From an uncultured Alistipes sp. (GTDB lineage Bacteria; Bacteroidota; Bacteroidia; Bacteroidales; UBA932): a DNA stretch of 64,000 bases. Location: contig URSC01000013.1 in assembly GCA_900550465.1 (NCBI GenBank), positions 28,673 to 92,672 of the forward strand, in the 5' to 3' direction. Each line of letters opens with the position of its first letter. Within the stretch, counting starts at the first letter, position 1. The notes below the pieces were generated by a model. The model was not told where the DNA came from. It saw only the letters and a program-made list of their open reading frames with translations, and did not search any database. Positions 8,568 to 15,890 of the stretch are shown piece after piece. Both the position numbers and the translations under genes were made by a program.

Positions 8568-9996
8568 TGTCGGCGATCATGCTCGGGTGAATCATGTTCT
8601 TGGGGTTCAGGATCACGTCAAGCTGCTTTTTGGTCAGCAGATTGCGCTCCAGAACGAGGTCGTATACGCTCTTTCCTGACTCGAGAGCCTCCTTGGCGAT
8701 CTCGGTGCAGTTGGAGTAGCCGATGTAGGGCTTGAGAGCAGTGACGATGCCGATGCTGTGCTTAACCTGCTCCTCGCAGTGCTTCTTGTTGGCCTTGATG
8801 CCCTCGATGCACTCTATGCGCAGGGTGTCGAATGCGCGTGTCATCCATGTAGCGGACTCAACGAGAGATTCTACCATCACGGGCTCCATCACATTGAGCT
8901 CGAGCTGGGCGGCCTCGGATGCCATGGTTACGGCGAAGTCGTTGCCGATGACCTTGAAGCATATCTGGTTGACTACCTCGGGAATGACGGGGTTGACCTT
9001 ACCGGGCATGATGGACGAGCCGGGCTGTTTGGGAGGAAGCTTGATCTCCTCGATACCGGTGCGGGGACCGGAGGACATCAGGCGCAGGTCGTTGCATATC
9101 TTCGAGAGGCGGATGGCGATGGACTTCAGGGCCGAGGAGTATGCCACCAGGCAGGATGTGTCGTGGGTGGCCTCGATCAGGTTCCTCGAGAGCTTGATGT
9201 CCAGACCGGAAATCTCGCGGAGGTACTCCGTGCAGTACTTGGCGTAGTTGGGCTCGGCGGTGATGCCGGTACCGATGGCTGTGGCTCCCATGTTGGTGTA
9301 GAGGAACTCGTCGGCGGCTTTCTGGAGGCGTGCGGATTCATGCCTCATGGCATCGGCAAAGGCACCGAAGGACTGGCCGAGAGTCATGGGCACTGCATCC
9401 TGAAGCTGGGTACGGCCCATCTTGATGATGTTGGCGAACTCCTTCTTCTTGTCGTCAAAGGCCTTGATCAGGTCCTTGAGGGCTGCCTGTACCTTTACGT
9501 TGATGTAGTAGAGTCCAAGGTGCATGGCACTGGGATAGGCGTCGTTGGTGGACTGGGCCATGTTGATGTGGTCGTTGGGGTGGCAGTACTGGTACTCACC
9601 GCGCTGGTGTCCCATGAGCTCGAGGGCGCGGTTGGCGATGACCTCATTGGCATTCATGTTCATGCTGGTGCCGGCGCCGCCCTGCATCATGTCGATGGGG
9701 AAGAACTCGAGGTGCTTTCCGTCGATGAGTTCCTGACATGCCTCCACTACTGCGTCCTTGACCTGGTCTGTGACGAGGCCGAGCTTATGGTTGGCCTTTA
9801 TGGCGGCCATCTTGACGATACCGAATGCCTTGATGAACTCGGGGTAGTCGCAGAGATGATAGTTGCTGATATTGAAGTTCTCAATACACCTGAGGGTCTG
9901 GATTCCGAAGAGGGCTTCTACGGGAACTACCTTGTAGCCTAAAAGATCATGTTCAGTGCGGGTCTTGCCCGAAACAGGAAATTTGTACTGTATCAT
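8551..9996 (-). CDS. aspA: Aspartate ammonia-lyase
   Basis: AspA reversibly splits aspartate into fumarate and ammonia, feeding fumarate respiration in gut Bacteroidales. The 481-residue length fits. The superfamily signature GSSIMPGKVNP (residues 326-336) lies in the catalytic loop. TEHDLLG near the N-terminus and HPNDHINMAQSTND (139-152) match the aspartase/fumarase active site; the IPEVVNQ continuation favours aspartase over fumarase. It starts 17 bases after trkA and is probably the last gene of a minus-strand string. Its 3' end overlaps the barrel gene by 17 bases, and its terminator is at 8434-8470. Confidence 0.93.
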   Translation of the reverse strand: MIQYKFPVSGKTRTEHDLLGYKVVPVEALFGIQTLRCIENFNISNYHLCDYPEFIKAFGIVKMAAIKANHKLGLVTDQVKDAVVEACQELIDGKHLEFFPIDMMQGGAGTSMNMNANEVIANRALELMGHQRGEYQYCHPNDHINMAQSTNDAYPSAMHLGLYYINVKVQAALKDLIKAFDDKKKEFANIIKMGRTQLQDAVPMTLGQSFGAFADAMRHESARLQKAADEFLYTNMGATAIGTGITAEPNYAKYCTEYLREISGLDIKLSRNLIEATHDTSCLVAYSSALKSIAIRLSKICNDLRLMSSGPRTGIEEIKLPPKQPGSSIMPGKVNPVIPEVVNQICFKVIGNDFAVTMASEAAQLELNVMEPVMVESLVESATWMTRAFDTLRIECIEGIKANKKHCEEQVKHSIGIVTALKPYIGYSNCTEIAKEALESGKSVYDLVLERNLLTKKQLDVILNPKNMIHPSMIADIKKND

Positions 9997-10013
9997 GTTT
10001 ATAAGTTTAAAAT

Positions 10014-11360
10014 TTATAAAAAGAATTTGTCTACTTTGTCCACGGCGTCCGGATTGGCGAAGACTACCACCTGGTCGTACGGCCGGATGGTACTCTCGCT
10101 GTCGGCGATAAAGCTCTCGTTGCCCCTGACGAAGCCTCCGATGATGGCTTCTTCGGGGAAGCCCAAGTCCTTGAGCTTGCCTGTGGTTATCTTGCTGTTG
10201 GTATTTACTATGAATTCGAGGACCACTGCGTCGGTTCCGTTGAGAACCTTGATCGAGCGGACCTTGTTGGAAAGGGTGAAGCGGAAGATTTTGCCGGCGG
10301 TAATGAGTTTTTTATTGATGACAGAGTCCACGCCCATTTCCTCAGCCAGCTTGATGTACTCGAAGTTCTCGACCTCTGCGATCACCTTGGGTATGCCCAT
10401 GCGCTTGGCCACCACGCAGGAGAGGATATTGGTCTCGGAGCTGCTGGTGACAGCTACGAAGGCTTCCATATCCTTAAGGCCTTCTTCCATGAGAAGGTCT
10501 GAGTTGCGCCCGTCTCCGTTGATTACCAGAGTCCGGTCCAGGGCCTCCGACAGGTGGGCGCATTTTTCGGGATTGAGCTCGATGAGCTTTATGTTCTCGG
10601 TCTGTTTTTCCATTGAGCGGGCGACCATCTCGCCTATGCGTCCTCCTCCCAGGATCATCAGGTTGCGTACAGTCACCTTGGGCTTGCCTGACAGGGACAG
10701 GGCCTGCTCCATGCCTTCCTTCTTGGAGATCAGGTAAACCACGTCCCCGGTCTTGAACCGAGTCGCGCTTTTGGGGATGATGGTCTTGCCGTCACGGGAT
10801 ATCGCTACCGACCGGAACAGGTTCTGGGTTCTCTCCCTGAGTTCGGCTACAGTGCGGTCAACCATAGGAGAGCATTCCTCAAGCCGGTATACTATAAGCT
10901 GCAGCTTGCCGTGGGAGTAGTTCATGAACTCCGAGGCGTTGTTCTGCTTGAGCAGGTTGACAATCTCGGTGGCGGCGATCTTCTCGGGATAGAAAAGAGA
11001 ATCGATGCCGAGGTCGGTGAAGAGGATTCTGTTGTCGTTCTTCTGGTATTCCTCGTTGTTGATCCGGGCCGTAACCTTTTTGGCCCCCAGCTTTTTGGCC
11101 AGGGCCGCGGAAACGATGTTGATGTCCTGCGCCGAATCCGGATTTACTGCGATGAACAGATCGGCGCTGCCCGCTCCTGCCTTTATCAGAGTGTCGATTG
11201 AAGAAGGGCGGCCTTCTACGGTTACGATATCCGAGTCACTGTTTATCTTCTCGAGGCTCTCCTCGTCCTCGGAGATAACCGTGATCTCGTGGTACTCCAT
11301 ACTGAGCATCTTGGCCAGATGGCTTCCGATTTCTCCAGCTCCTGCTACGACGATCTTCAT
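10014..11360 (-). CDS. trkA: Trk potassium-uptake regulatory protein TrkA
   Basis: TrkA is the cytoplasmic NAD(H)-binding subunit that gates the TrkH potassium channel. The 448-residue protein has two RCK modules in tandem. Each starts with a Rossmann motif: GAGEIGSHLA at about residue 7 and GGGRIGEMVA at about residue 235. Each module ends in a TrkA-C domain with small beta-rich segments. No trkH gene is in the window. It follows the 89-residue hypothetical gene after 12 bases and precedes aspA by 17, consistent with one transcript. Confidence 0.93.
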   Translation of the reverse strand: MKIVVAGAGEIGSHLAKMLSMEYHEITVISEDEESLEKINSDSDIVTVEGRPSSIDTLIKAGAGSADLFIAVNPDSAQDINIVSAALAKKLGAKKVTARINNEEYQKNDNRILFTDLGIDSLFYPEKIAATEIVNLLKQNNASEFMNYSHGKLQLIVYRLEECSPMVDRTVAELRERTQNLFRSVAISRDGKTIIPKSATRFKTGDVVYLISKKEGMEQALSLSGKPKVTVRNLMILGGGRIGEMVARSMEKQTENIKLIELNPEKCAHLSEALDRTLVINGDGRNSDLLMEEGLKDMEAFVAVTSSSETNILSCVVAKRMGIPKVIAEVENFEYIKLAEEMGVDSVINKKLITAGKIFRFTLSNKVRSIKVLNGTDAVVLEFIVNTNSKITTGKLKDLGFPEEAIIGGFVRGNESFIADSESTIRPYDQVVVFANPDAVDKVDKFFL

Positions 11361-11372
11361 GATGCTCTGCTG

Positions 11373-11642
11373 CTACTCTCTGTTTTTCCTTCCTTTTGCC
11401 AGCGTCCTTATGAACTCTACTGTCCGGTACAGGAAATTGAACGAGGCATTGTGCGAGGCGATGGCCTTGCAGCCCATGTCCAGAAGGTTGGAGGGGGACA
11501 TGAACTCCCATACGCAGCGCAGCTTGTACAGGACCATTATCTCCTGATGGTCGATGCGGGAGGACAGGAGCCTGCGGCAGTACTGCAGCTCCTGCAGGTT
11601 CCGGATGTTGCGGTAATCCGAGATTCTATTGTCCTTTTCCAT
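11373..11642 (-). CDS. Hypothetical protein of 89 residues between holin-like gene and trkA
   Basis: No family recognised. The protein is charged, soluble and without a signal peptide (MEKDNRISDYRNIRNLQELQ). Its start overlaps the end of the upstream holin-like gene by 17 bases. The ytxH-holin-hypothetical triplet is a common neighbourhood in Bacteroidales, so the frame is likely to be a real gene. Its job is unknown; the context suggests an envelope-stress or membrane-homeostasis role, which is only inference. Confidence 0.7.
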   Translation of the reverse strand: MEKDNRISDYRNIRNLQELQYCRRLLSSRIDHQEIMVLYKLRCVWEFMSPSNLLDMGCKAIASHNASFNFLYRTVEFIRTLAKGRKNRE

Positions 11643-12003
11643 TTTTCCTGTCGTCGAAAAACATTCTTAAAAACATCCTGAGCGGGCTGTTGATCAGGAA
11701 TCTGTCCTTGAATACAAACAGCACGAGTATGCACAGAAGGAATATGCCGGCCGTAATCAGCAGTCCGGCAGTCCTGTTGCCTACGATTATCGTGAACCAG
11801 GAGGCGAGGGCGGCCGCAACTATGCCGAGGACTACTCCGACGAGGATGAACAGCAGGAAAAAGAAGATGATCCTGCTGAATATCTTCGCCAGGTTCTCGG
11901 CCAGGGCCAGCTTTATCTCGTCAATGCGCAGGTCGATATAACACTTGATGGACGAGAAGAGGTCTCCGAGGGGGTTGTTGGGGTTCGGGGTCTGGTTTTC
12001 CAT
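11626..12003 (-). CDS. Phage-holin-family (Holin-X-like) small membrane protein
   Basis: A 125-residue protein with a short polar N-terminus, an amphipathic helix (CYIDLRIDEIKLALAENLAK), and two long hydrophobic spans at about 43-67 and 77-97, then a basic tail. This matches the chromosomal phage_holin_3_6/Holin-X-like family found next to YtxH proteins in Bacteroidales. It is not part of a prophage here: no other phage gene is near. The likely role is in the inner membrane or envelope, and a lytic function is doubtful. It lies between ytxH and the 89-residue gene in one gene string. Confidence 0.8.
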   Translation of the reverse strand: MENQTPNPNNPLGDLFSSIKCYIDLRIDEIKLALAENLAKIFSRIIFFFLLFILVGVVLGIVAAALASWFTIIVGNRTAGLLITAGIFLLCILVLFVFKDRFLINSPLRMFLRMFFDDRKNGKGQ

Positions 12004-12024
12004 CTCGGCGTGTCCCTGTTCCGG

Positions 12025-12264
12025 TTATTCGGCAATGATGTCTTCTGCTGCCGGACGCTCCTTTGCGGAAGCGTATGCGTCGGCAGCTGCCTTCGCACGG
12101 TTCTCGAGGCTGTTGATCTTGTCCTTGAGACCCTGGTACTCCTTGTCAAAGGTGTCCTTGATCTTCTTTCTGGTCTCCTCTCCCGACTCGGGGGCAAAGA
12201 GGATGGCAACGGCGGCTCCTACCAGTACTCCGCCGAGGAATGTGAATAAATTGTCCGTTTTCAT
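12025..12264 (-). CDS. YtxH-domain protein
   Basis: A 79-residue protein with an N-terminal hydrophobic helix ending in the family motif LFAPESGEETRKKI. A charged coiled-coil tail follows (KINSLENRAKAAADAYASA). YtxH proteins are small membrane-anchored proteins linked to general stress in Firmicutes and common in Bacteroidetes. It is the first gene of the minus-strand string that continues through the holin-like gene, the hypothetical, trkA and aspA. A TATTTTTG box lies 24 bases upstream. Confidence 0.85.
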   Translation of the reverse strand: MKTDNLFTFLGGVLVGAAVAILFAPESGEETRKKIKDTFDKEYQGLKDKINSLENRAKAAADAYASAKERPAAEDIIAE

Positions 12265-12287
12265 ACCGATGTGTTTTTGAATAAATA

Positions 12288-12295
12288 CAAAAATA
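12288..12295 (-). promoter_or_regulatory. -7 box upstream of the ytxH gene string
   Basis: TATTTTTG on the minus strand matches TAnnTTTG and ends 23 bases before the ytxH ATG. No clear -33 element is seen. Confidence 0.45.
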
Positions 12296-12307
12296 GCAAA
12301 TTAATTC

Positions 12308-12315
12308 TATATTTG
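12308..12315 (+). promoter_or_regulatory. -7 box upstream of the clostripain-like gene
   Basis: TATATTTG matches TAnnTTTG. The expected transcript start (about 12321) excludes the ATG at 12321 as a translation start and favours 12348 or later. Confidence 0.5.
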
Positions 12316-12347
12316 TCACCTTGTTCAGAGAAAAGAGCGGAAAAAGA

Positions 12348-13571
12348 ATGAAAGTAGAGTCAAAATCAATAAAATGGACGCTTACGGCCGGTGGCGCGGG
12401 CGGCGGGCGGTCGGCAGTATCGTGCAAAGGTATGAAGGAAGAAGGAATGGACATAGGCAGCACGGTCCTTATTTATATAGCTGCGGACAACAACCTTGCC
12501 CCGAACGCCCGTCAGAATATAGAGGATATAATCAGTTCCGGAGCCGTTCCGGAATATTTCGACGACGGGGAGGGAGATGTGCTGCTTGTGTATGCCGACA
12601 TCAGCGGGGAGGTTCCGGTGCTGATGCGCCTCAGCAGGGACCGGTATGGGGAAATCCTGAAGGAGACAGTCAAGGAGTATGATGCGGACCAGAACTCCAT
12701 GTCGGATTCGGTGATGCATCAGGTGCTCTCCTATGCGGCGGCGCTGTTTCCTTCGGAGCATAACGGTCTGGTGCTTTGGTCCCACGGTACTGGATGGCTG
12801 CCTGAAGGATTCTATTCCAATCCTGTTACAGGTTCCGGGGGAACTGCGGTCCCTATGAATATGGCCGAGGATCCGTTCGCCGCTTGTGTGAAGTCCTTCG
12901 GGGCTGACGGGATGGAAGAAATGGATATCAAGGATCTCGTACGGGCTCTGCCCGTCCACTATTCATACATACTCTTCGACGCCTGCTTAATGGGAGGTGT
13001 TGAGGTTGCATATGAGCTGCGGGGCAGCTGCGACTATTTCCTGGGGTCCGCGGCGGAAATCCTTGCTGCCGGAATGCCTTACATGAAGGTGACAGAATGT
13101 CTTATGGACGGCCGCCGTCCGGCGCTGGAGGATCTGTGCCGCCTGTATTACGAGCACTATGCCGACAAGGGTGCGACCATAGCACTTGTCGACACCAGGG
13201 CGCTGGACAACCTTGCCTCTGCATGCAGGGACGTGTTCGAGTCCGGAGCCGGAATGATCCCGTTCCTGGATATGGATGACATTCAGAGGTATTTCAGGGG
13301 TGACAGACATTGGTTCTATGACCTGGACGATCTCATATCCCGCCTGGCGGTTCCAGAGCAGTACGTGGTCTTTACATCAGCGCTGGACGCTGCGGTGCTG
13401 TATAAGAAATCAACACCGGTATTTACCGTGTCCACGGGCTGGAGCAGCGATTCATTCCCCATTAAAACATTTTCGGGACTGAGCACCTATGTACCCAATC
13501 CCGAAAACTCTTACCTGGATGAATACTACCGTACACTGTCCTGGAACAAGGCCGTAAGGATGGTACGGTGA
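12348..13571 (+). CDS. Clostripain-like (C11) cysteine protease
   Basis: A member of the C11 peptidase family. The strand LIYIAADNNLAPNA opens the caspase-like fold. The catalytic histidine is in LWSHGTGW (about residue 146) and the catalytic cysteine in FDACLMGG (about 213). The family cleaves after basic residues and is usually exported. Unusually, the N-terminus from 12348 (MKVESKSIKWTLTAGGAGGG) has no convincing signal peptide or lipobox. Another possible start is the ATG at 12432, next to the beginning of the domain. The N-terminal region may therefore be degenerate, or the protein cytoplasmic. It ends 13 bases before the convergent rubrerythrin gene. Confidence 0.87.
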   Translation: MKVESKSIKWTLTAGGAGGGRSAVSCKGMKEEGMDIGSTVLIYIAADNNLAPNARQNIEDIISSGAVPEYFDDGEGDVLLVYADISGEVPVLMRLSRDRYGEILKETVKEYDADQNSMSDSVMHQVLSYAAALFPSEHNGLVLWSHGTGWLPEGFYSNPVTGSGGTAVPMNMAEDPFAACVKSFGADGMEEMDIKDLVRALPVHYSYILFDACLMGGVEVAYELRGSCDYFLGSAAEILAAGMPYMKVTECLMDGRRPALEDLCRLYYEHYADKGATIALVDTRALDNLASACRDVFESGAGMIPFLDMDDIQRYFRGDRHWFYDLDDLISRLAVPEQYVVFTSALDAAVLYKKSTPVFTVSTGWSSDSFPIKTFSGLSTYVPNPENSYLDEYYRTLSWNKAVRMVR

Positions 13572-13584
13572 TATCCGCCGTCAG

Positions 13585-14145
13585 TTACTTCTTCTCGCCG
13601 AAGAATCTCTTGTACAGACCCTCGAAGGCCTGGCCGTGACGCGCCTCGTCCTTGCACATCTCGTGCACGGTGTCGTGGATGGCGTCGAGGTTGAGCTGCT
13701 TTGCCTTGGTGGCGATGCGCTTCTTGTCGGCGCAGGCGTCGGCCTCGGCGTGCATTCTCTTCTCGAGGTTGGTCTTGGTGTCCCATACGACCTCTCCGAG
13801 AAGCTCTGCGAACCTGGCTGCATGGTCGGCCTCCTCATAGGCGATACGGCGGTAAGCCTCGGCGATCTCGGGATATCCCTCCCTGTCGGCCTGACGGCTC
13901 ATCGCGATGTACATACCTACTTCAGAGCATTCGCCTGCGAAGTGTGTCTGCAGGCCTTCCCATATTTCCTGGTCGCAGCCTTTGGCCACTCCGAGGGTGT
14001 GACCGTCGGCCCATGAGATCTCATTGGCGTCTTCCTTAATCTCTACAAACTTGCTTGCGGGGGCCTTGCAGAGGGGGCATTTCTCAGGAGGGTTGTCTCC
14101 TGTGTGCACATAACCGCATACGGTGCATCTCCATTTCTTTTCCAT
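13585..14145 (-). CDS. Reverse rubrerythrin (N-terminal rubredoxin domain)
   Basis: A 186-residue oxidative-stress protein that reduces hydrogen peroxide in anaerobes. The rubredoxin iron site comes first (Cys7, Cys10, Cys23 and Cys26 in CTVCGY and CPLC). It is followed by a ferritin-like diiron domain with ECSEVGMY, EEADH and KDEARH ligands. This order is the reverse of classical rubrerythrin and defines the reverse-rubrerythrin group. It is a single gene between two convergent or divergent neighbours. A promoter box on the minus strand is not obvious in the gap to rplY. Confidence 0.92.
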   Translation of the reverse strand: MEKKWRCTVCGYVHTGDNPPEKCPLCKAPASKFVEIKEDANEISWADGHTLGVAKGCDQEIWEGLQTHFAGECSEVGMYIAMSRQADREGYPEIAEAYRRIAYEEADHAARFAELLGEVVWDTKTNLEKRMHAEADACADKKRIATKAKQLNLDAIHDTVHEMCKDEARHGQAFEGLYKRFFGEKK

Positions 14146-14192
14146 AGAATGTGATACTAAATGTTGTTAATTCGTCCGTGCAAGATACAAAT

Positions 14193-14225
14193 TTTTTGCC
14201 AAAAATGAAAATTTGGCTACTTTTG
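14193..14225 (+). promoter_or_regulatory. Promoter of rplY-pth
   Basis: A TTTTTTG run ending at 14198 and TACTTTTG at 14218-14225 are separated by 19 bases, an exact match to the Bacteroidetes -33/-7 arrangement. The expected transcript start is near 14231, just before the first leader hairpin. Confidence 0.8.
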
Positions 14226-14233
14226 CAGCCCCT

Positions 14234-14280
14234 AAAAGCCATGAGGCTTTTGGTGCAATGGGGTCCGGAAAGCCCGGACT
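14234..14280 (+). promoter_or_regulatory. Structured 5' leader of rplY (candidate ribosomal-protein leader)
   Basis: Two hairpins lie between the promoter and rplY. The first is AAAAGCC/GGCTTTT with an ATGA loop (14234-14251). The second is GTCCGG/CCGGAC with a five-base loop (14263-14279). The leader is about 75 nucleotides and has no U-tract, so a translational or protein-binding control element is more likely than an attenuator. Autoregulation by L25 is inference. Confidence 0.5.
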
Positions 14281-14305
14281 GAGTAACACATTTTAAACCA
14301 ATATC

Positions 14306-14917
14306 ATGAAACACATCGCATTACACGGCACCGCAAGAACCAAGGGCCGCAAGTCGATCACCAAGAGCATCCGCAGAGAGGGTCAGGTACCCTGCAACCT
14401 CTACGGCAACGGAGTGGAGAACGTACTTTTCTCAGTGGACGCAAGAGACCTCAAGGCTCTCACCCACACCCCCAACAGCTACATCGTGGACCTCGACATC
14501 GACGGCAAGAATTATCTTGCCATCCTGCACGAGCTTCAGTTCCACCCTGTTACTGACAACACCATCCACGCTGACTTCCTGGCCATCTCGGCTGACAAGC
14601 CCGTGACCATCAACGTGCCTCTGAACATCTTCGGCAACTGCGCCGGAGTGAAGGCCGGCGGTAAGCTCCTCATCGAGGCCCGCAAGCTCAGGGTATGCGG
14701 TCTGCCCGACCAGATACCCGATGTACTCGACATCGACATCACCAACCTCAAGCTCGGCAAGCAGATCACAGCCGGTGACCTCTCCTACGAGGGCATCCAG
14801 ATCGTAAGCCCCAAGACTACAGGTGTCTGCACAGTTAAGCACACCCGTGCCGCCATGGCCGGTGCAGCTGAGGAGGAGACACCCGCAGAGGAGGCAGCAG
14901 CACCCGCAGCTGAGTAA
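14306..14917 (+). CDS. rplY: 50S ribosomal protein L25 (Ctc-type)
   Basis: A 203-residue long-form L25 that binds 5S rRNA in the central protuberance. The N-terminal beta-barrel domain carries the family pattern (GRKSITKSIRREGQVPCNLYG). The following TL5/Ctc C-terminal domain is typical of the general stress form. The last 20 residues are an acidic, alanine-rich tail. A strong promoter and a structured leader precede it. pth follows after 11 bases, a conserved pairing that links ribosome function with peptidyl-tRNA recycling. Confidence 0.95.
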   Translation: MKHIALHGTARTKGRKSITKSIRREGQVPCNLYGNGVENVLFSVDARDLKALTHTPNSYIVDLDIDGKNYLAILHELQFHPVTDNTIHADFLAISADKPVTINVPLNIFGNCAGVKAGGKLLIEARKLRVCGLPDQIPDVLDIDITNLKLGKQITAGDLSYEGIQIVSPKTTGVCTVKHTRAAMAGAAEEETPAEEAAAPAAE

Positions 14918-14928
14918 TCATCCCGCTC

Positions 14929-15492
14929 ATGACATATCTCATAGTCGGATTGGGAAATATCGGGTACGAATATATCGGTACCCGCCACAATATGGGATTT
15001 TCGGTATTGGACACCTGGGCTCAGGCGTCCAATACTCTTTTTACGACAGTCCGTTACGGCGACATGGCGGAGATCCGGCTCAAGGGCCGCATCTTCGTCC
15101 TGCTCAAGCCCTCCACCTACATGAACCTGAGCGGCAAGGCAGTGGCCTACTGGCTGGATAAGAAGAACATTCCTGTGGAGAACCTGCTGGTGATAGCGGA
15201 CGACATGAACCTGCCGTTCGGAGCTCTGCGCATACGCAAGGGCGGCAGCGCCGGCGGACACAACGGACTGGCCAACATCGCGGAGATGCTCGGAACTCAG
15301 GACTATCCCCGCCTGCGCGTGGGCATAGGCTCGCATGTGGGACGCGGCCCTCAGATAGACTTCGTCCTGGGAAAATGGGACGAGGAGGAACTCAGGCAGC
15401 TCCCCGAGATAAGGGAAAGGGCGGTGGAGGCGGTCAAGTCCTTCGGACTGGCCGGCATAGAGCGGACCATGACCCAGTTCAATCGACAATAA
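14929..15492 (+). CDS. pth: Peptidyl-tRNA hydrolase
   Basis: Pth releases peptides from prematurely dropped peptidyl-tRNA so that the tRNA can be reused. The 187-residue length is normal. GLGNIGYEYIGTRHNMGF (residues 7-24) contains the conserved Asn10 and catalytic His20. KPSTYMNLSGKAV, IADDMNLPFG (catalytic Asp) and GGSAGGHNGL are the other family blocks. The gene is 11 bases after rplY and most likely depends on its promoter. Its 3' end overlaps the convergent septum-protein gene by 14 bases. Confidence 0.95.
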   Translation: MTYLIVGLGNIGYEYIGTRHNMGFSVLDTWAQASNTLFTTVRYGDMAEIRLKGRIFVLLKPSTYMNLSGKAVAYWLDKKNIPVENLLVIADDMNLPFGALRIRKGGSAGGHNGLANIAEMLGTQDYPRLRVGIGSHVGRGPQIDFVLGKWDEEELRQLPEIRERAVEAVKSFGLAGIERTMTQFNRQ

Positions 15493-15829
15493 ACACTTCC
15501 TCGTCCTCCCGGTGGAAGTAGTACTCCTCCCGGGCGAATTTCTCCAGGGAGTCGCGGTCCGAGGTAAGCTGGTCCAGCTTGCGGTCCAGTTCCTCGATGT
15601 CCCGGCCGTACTGGCGGATGACCCTCTCCTGGCGCAGGACCTCGAGGTAGTCTCCGGCCCAGCGGATGAGGTTGTTGCGGTCCACGAAGAGGACTATCAC
15701 CGCGAAGACGAAGGTGACGATGAAGTATTTGTTCGTGAGCACTCTCACGAACTTTCTTTTATGTCTGCGCGGTTCTGTCGGCTGCTCCGGCTGCTGTTCC
15801 TGCGGCAGCTGCTGTACTTCTTCTTCCAT
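15479..15829 (-). CDS. FtsB/DivIC-type septum formation initiator
   Basis: A 116-residue bitopic membrane protein. A glutamine- and proline-rich cytoplasmic N-terminus is followed by one membrane helix (about 35-50) and a periplasmic coiled coil (about 55-105). The coil includes QYGRDIEELDRKLDQLTSDR, the pattern of FtsB/DivIC proteins that join FtsL and FtsQ in the divisome. A longer frame extends to 16024, but it runs through the promoter box and the opposite gene. The ATG at 15829 is right because TAACTTTG lies at 15835-15842, only five bases before it. The transcript may be almost leaderless. Confidence 0.85.
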   Translation of the reverse strand: MEEEVQQLPQEQQPEQPTEPRRHKRKFVRVLTNKYFIVTFVFAVIVLFVDRNNLIRWAGDYLEVLRQERVIRQYGRDIEELDRKLDQLTSDRDSLEKFAREEYYFHREDEEVFIVD

Positions 15830-15834
15830 GGACG

Positions 15835-15842
15835 CAAAGTTA
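15835..15842 (-). promoter_or_regulatory. -7 box of the septum-protein gene
   Basis: TAACTTTG on the minus strand matches TAnnTTTG and ends five bases upstream of the ATG at 15829, implying a very short or absent leader. Confidence 0.45.
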
Positions 15843-15854
15843 TCATTTATTGCG

Positions 15855-15862
15855 TATCTTTG
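15855..15862 (+). promoter_or_regulatory. -7 box of the CPBP protease-manA-S4 operon
   Basis: TATCTTTG matches TAnnTTTG, 28 bases before the ATG at 15891. It lies back to back with the septum-protein promoter. Confidence 0.5.
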
Positions 15863-15890
15863 AAAAATTTTTGAAAAACCATGACCGAAC

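Noticed and set aside
8758..9942. Long open frame antisense to aspA
   Set aside because: It is a shadow of the aspA coding frame: the product is glycine/valine/aspartate-rich low-complexity sequence without motifs, whereas aspA has the full enzyme signature.
11626..12003. Holin-like gene as evidence of a prophage
   Set aside because: No other phage gene is near, and this holin-like family is found next to ytxH in ordinary Bacteroidales chromosomes.
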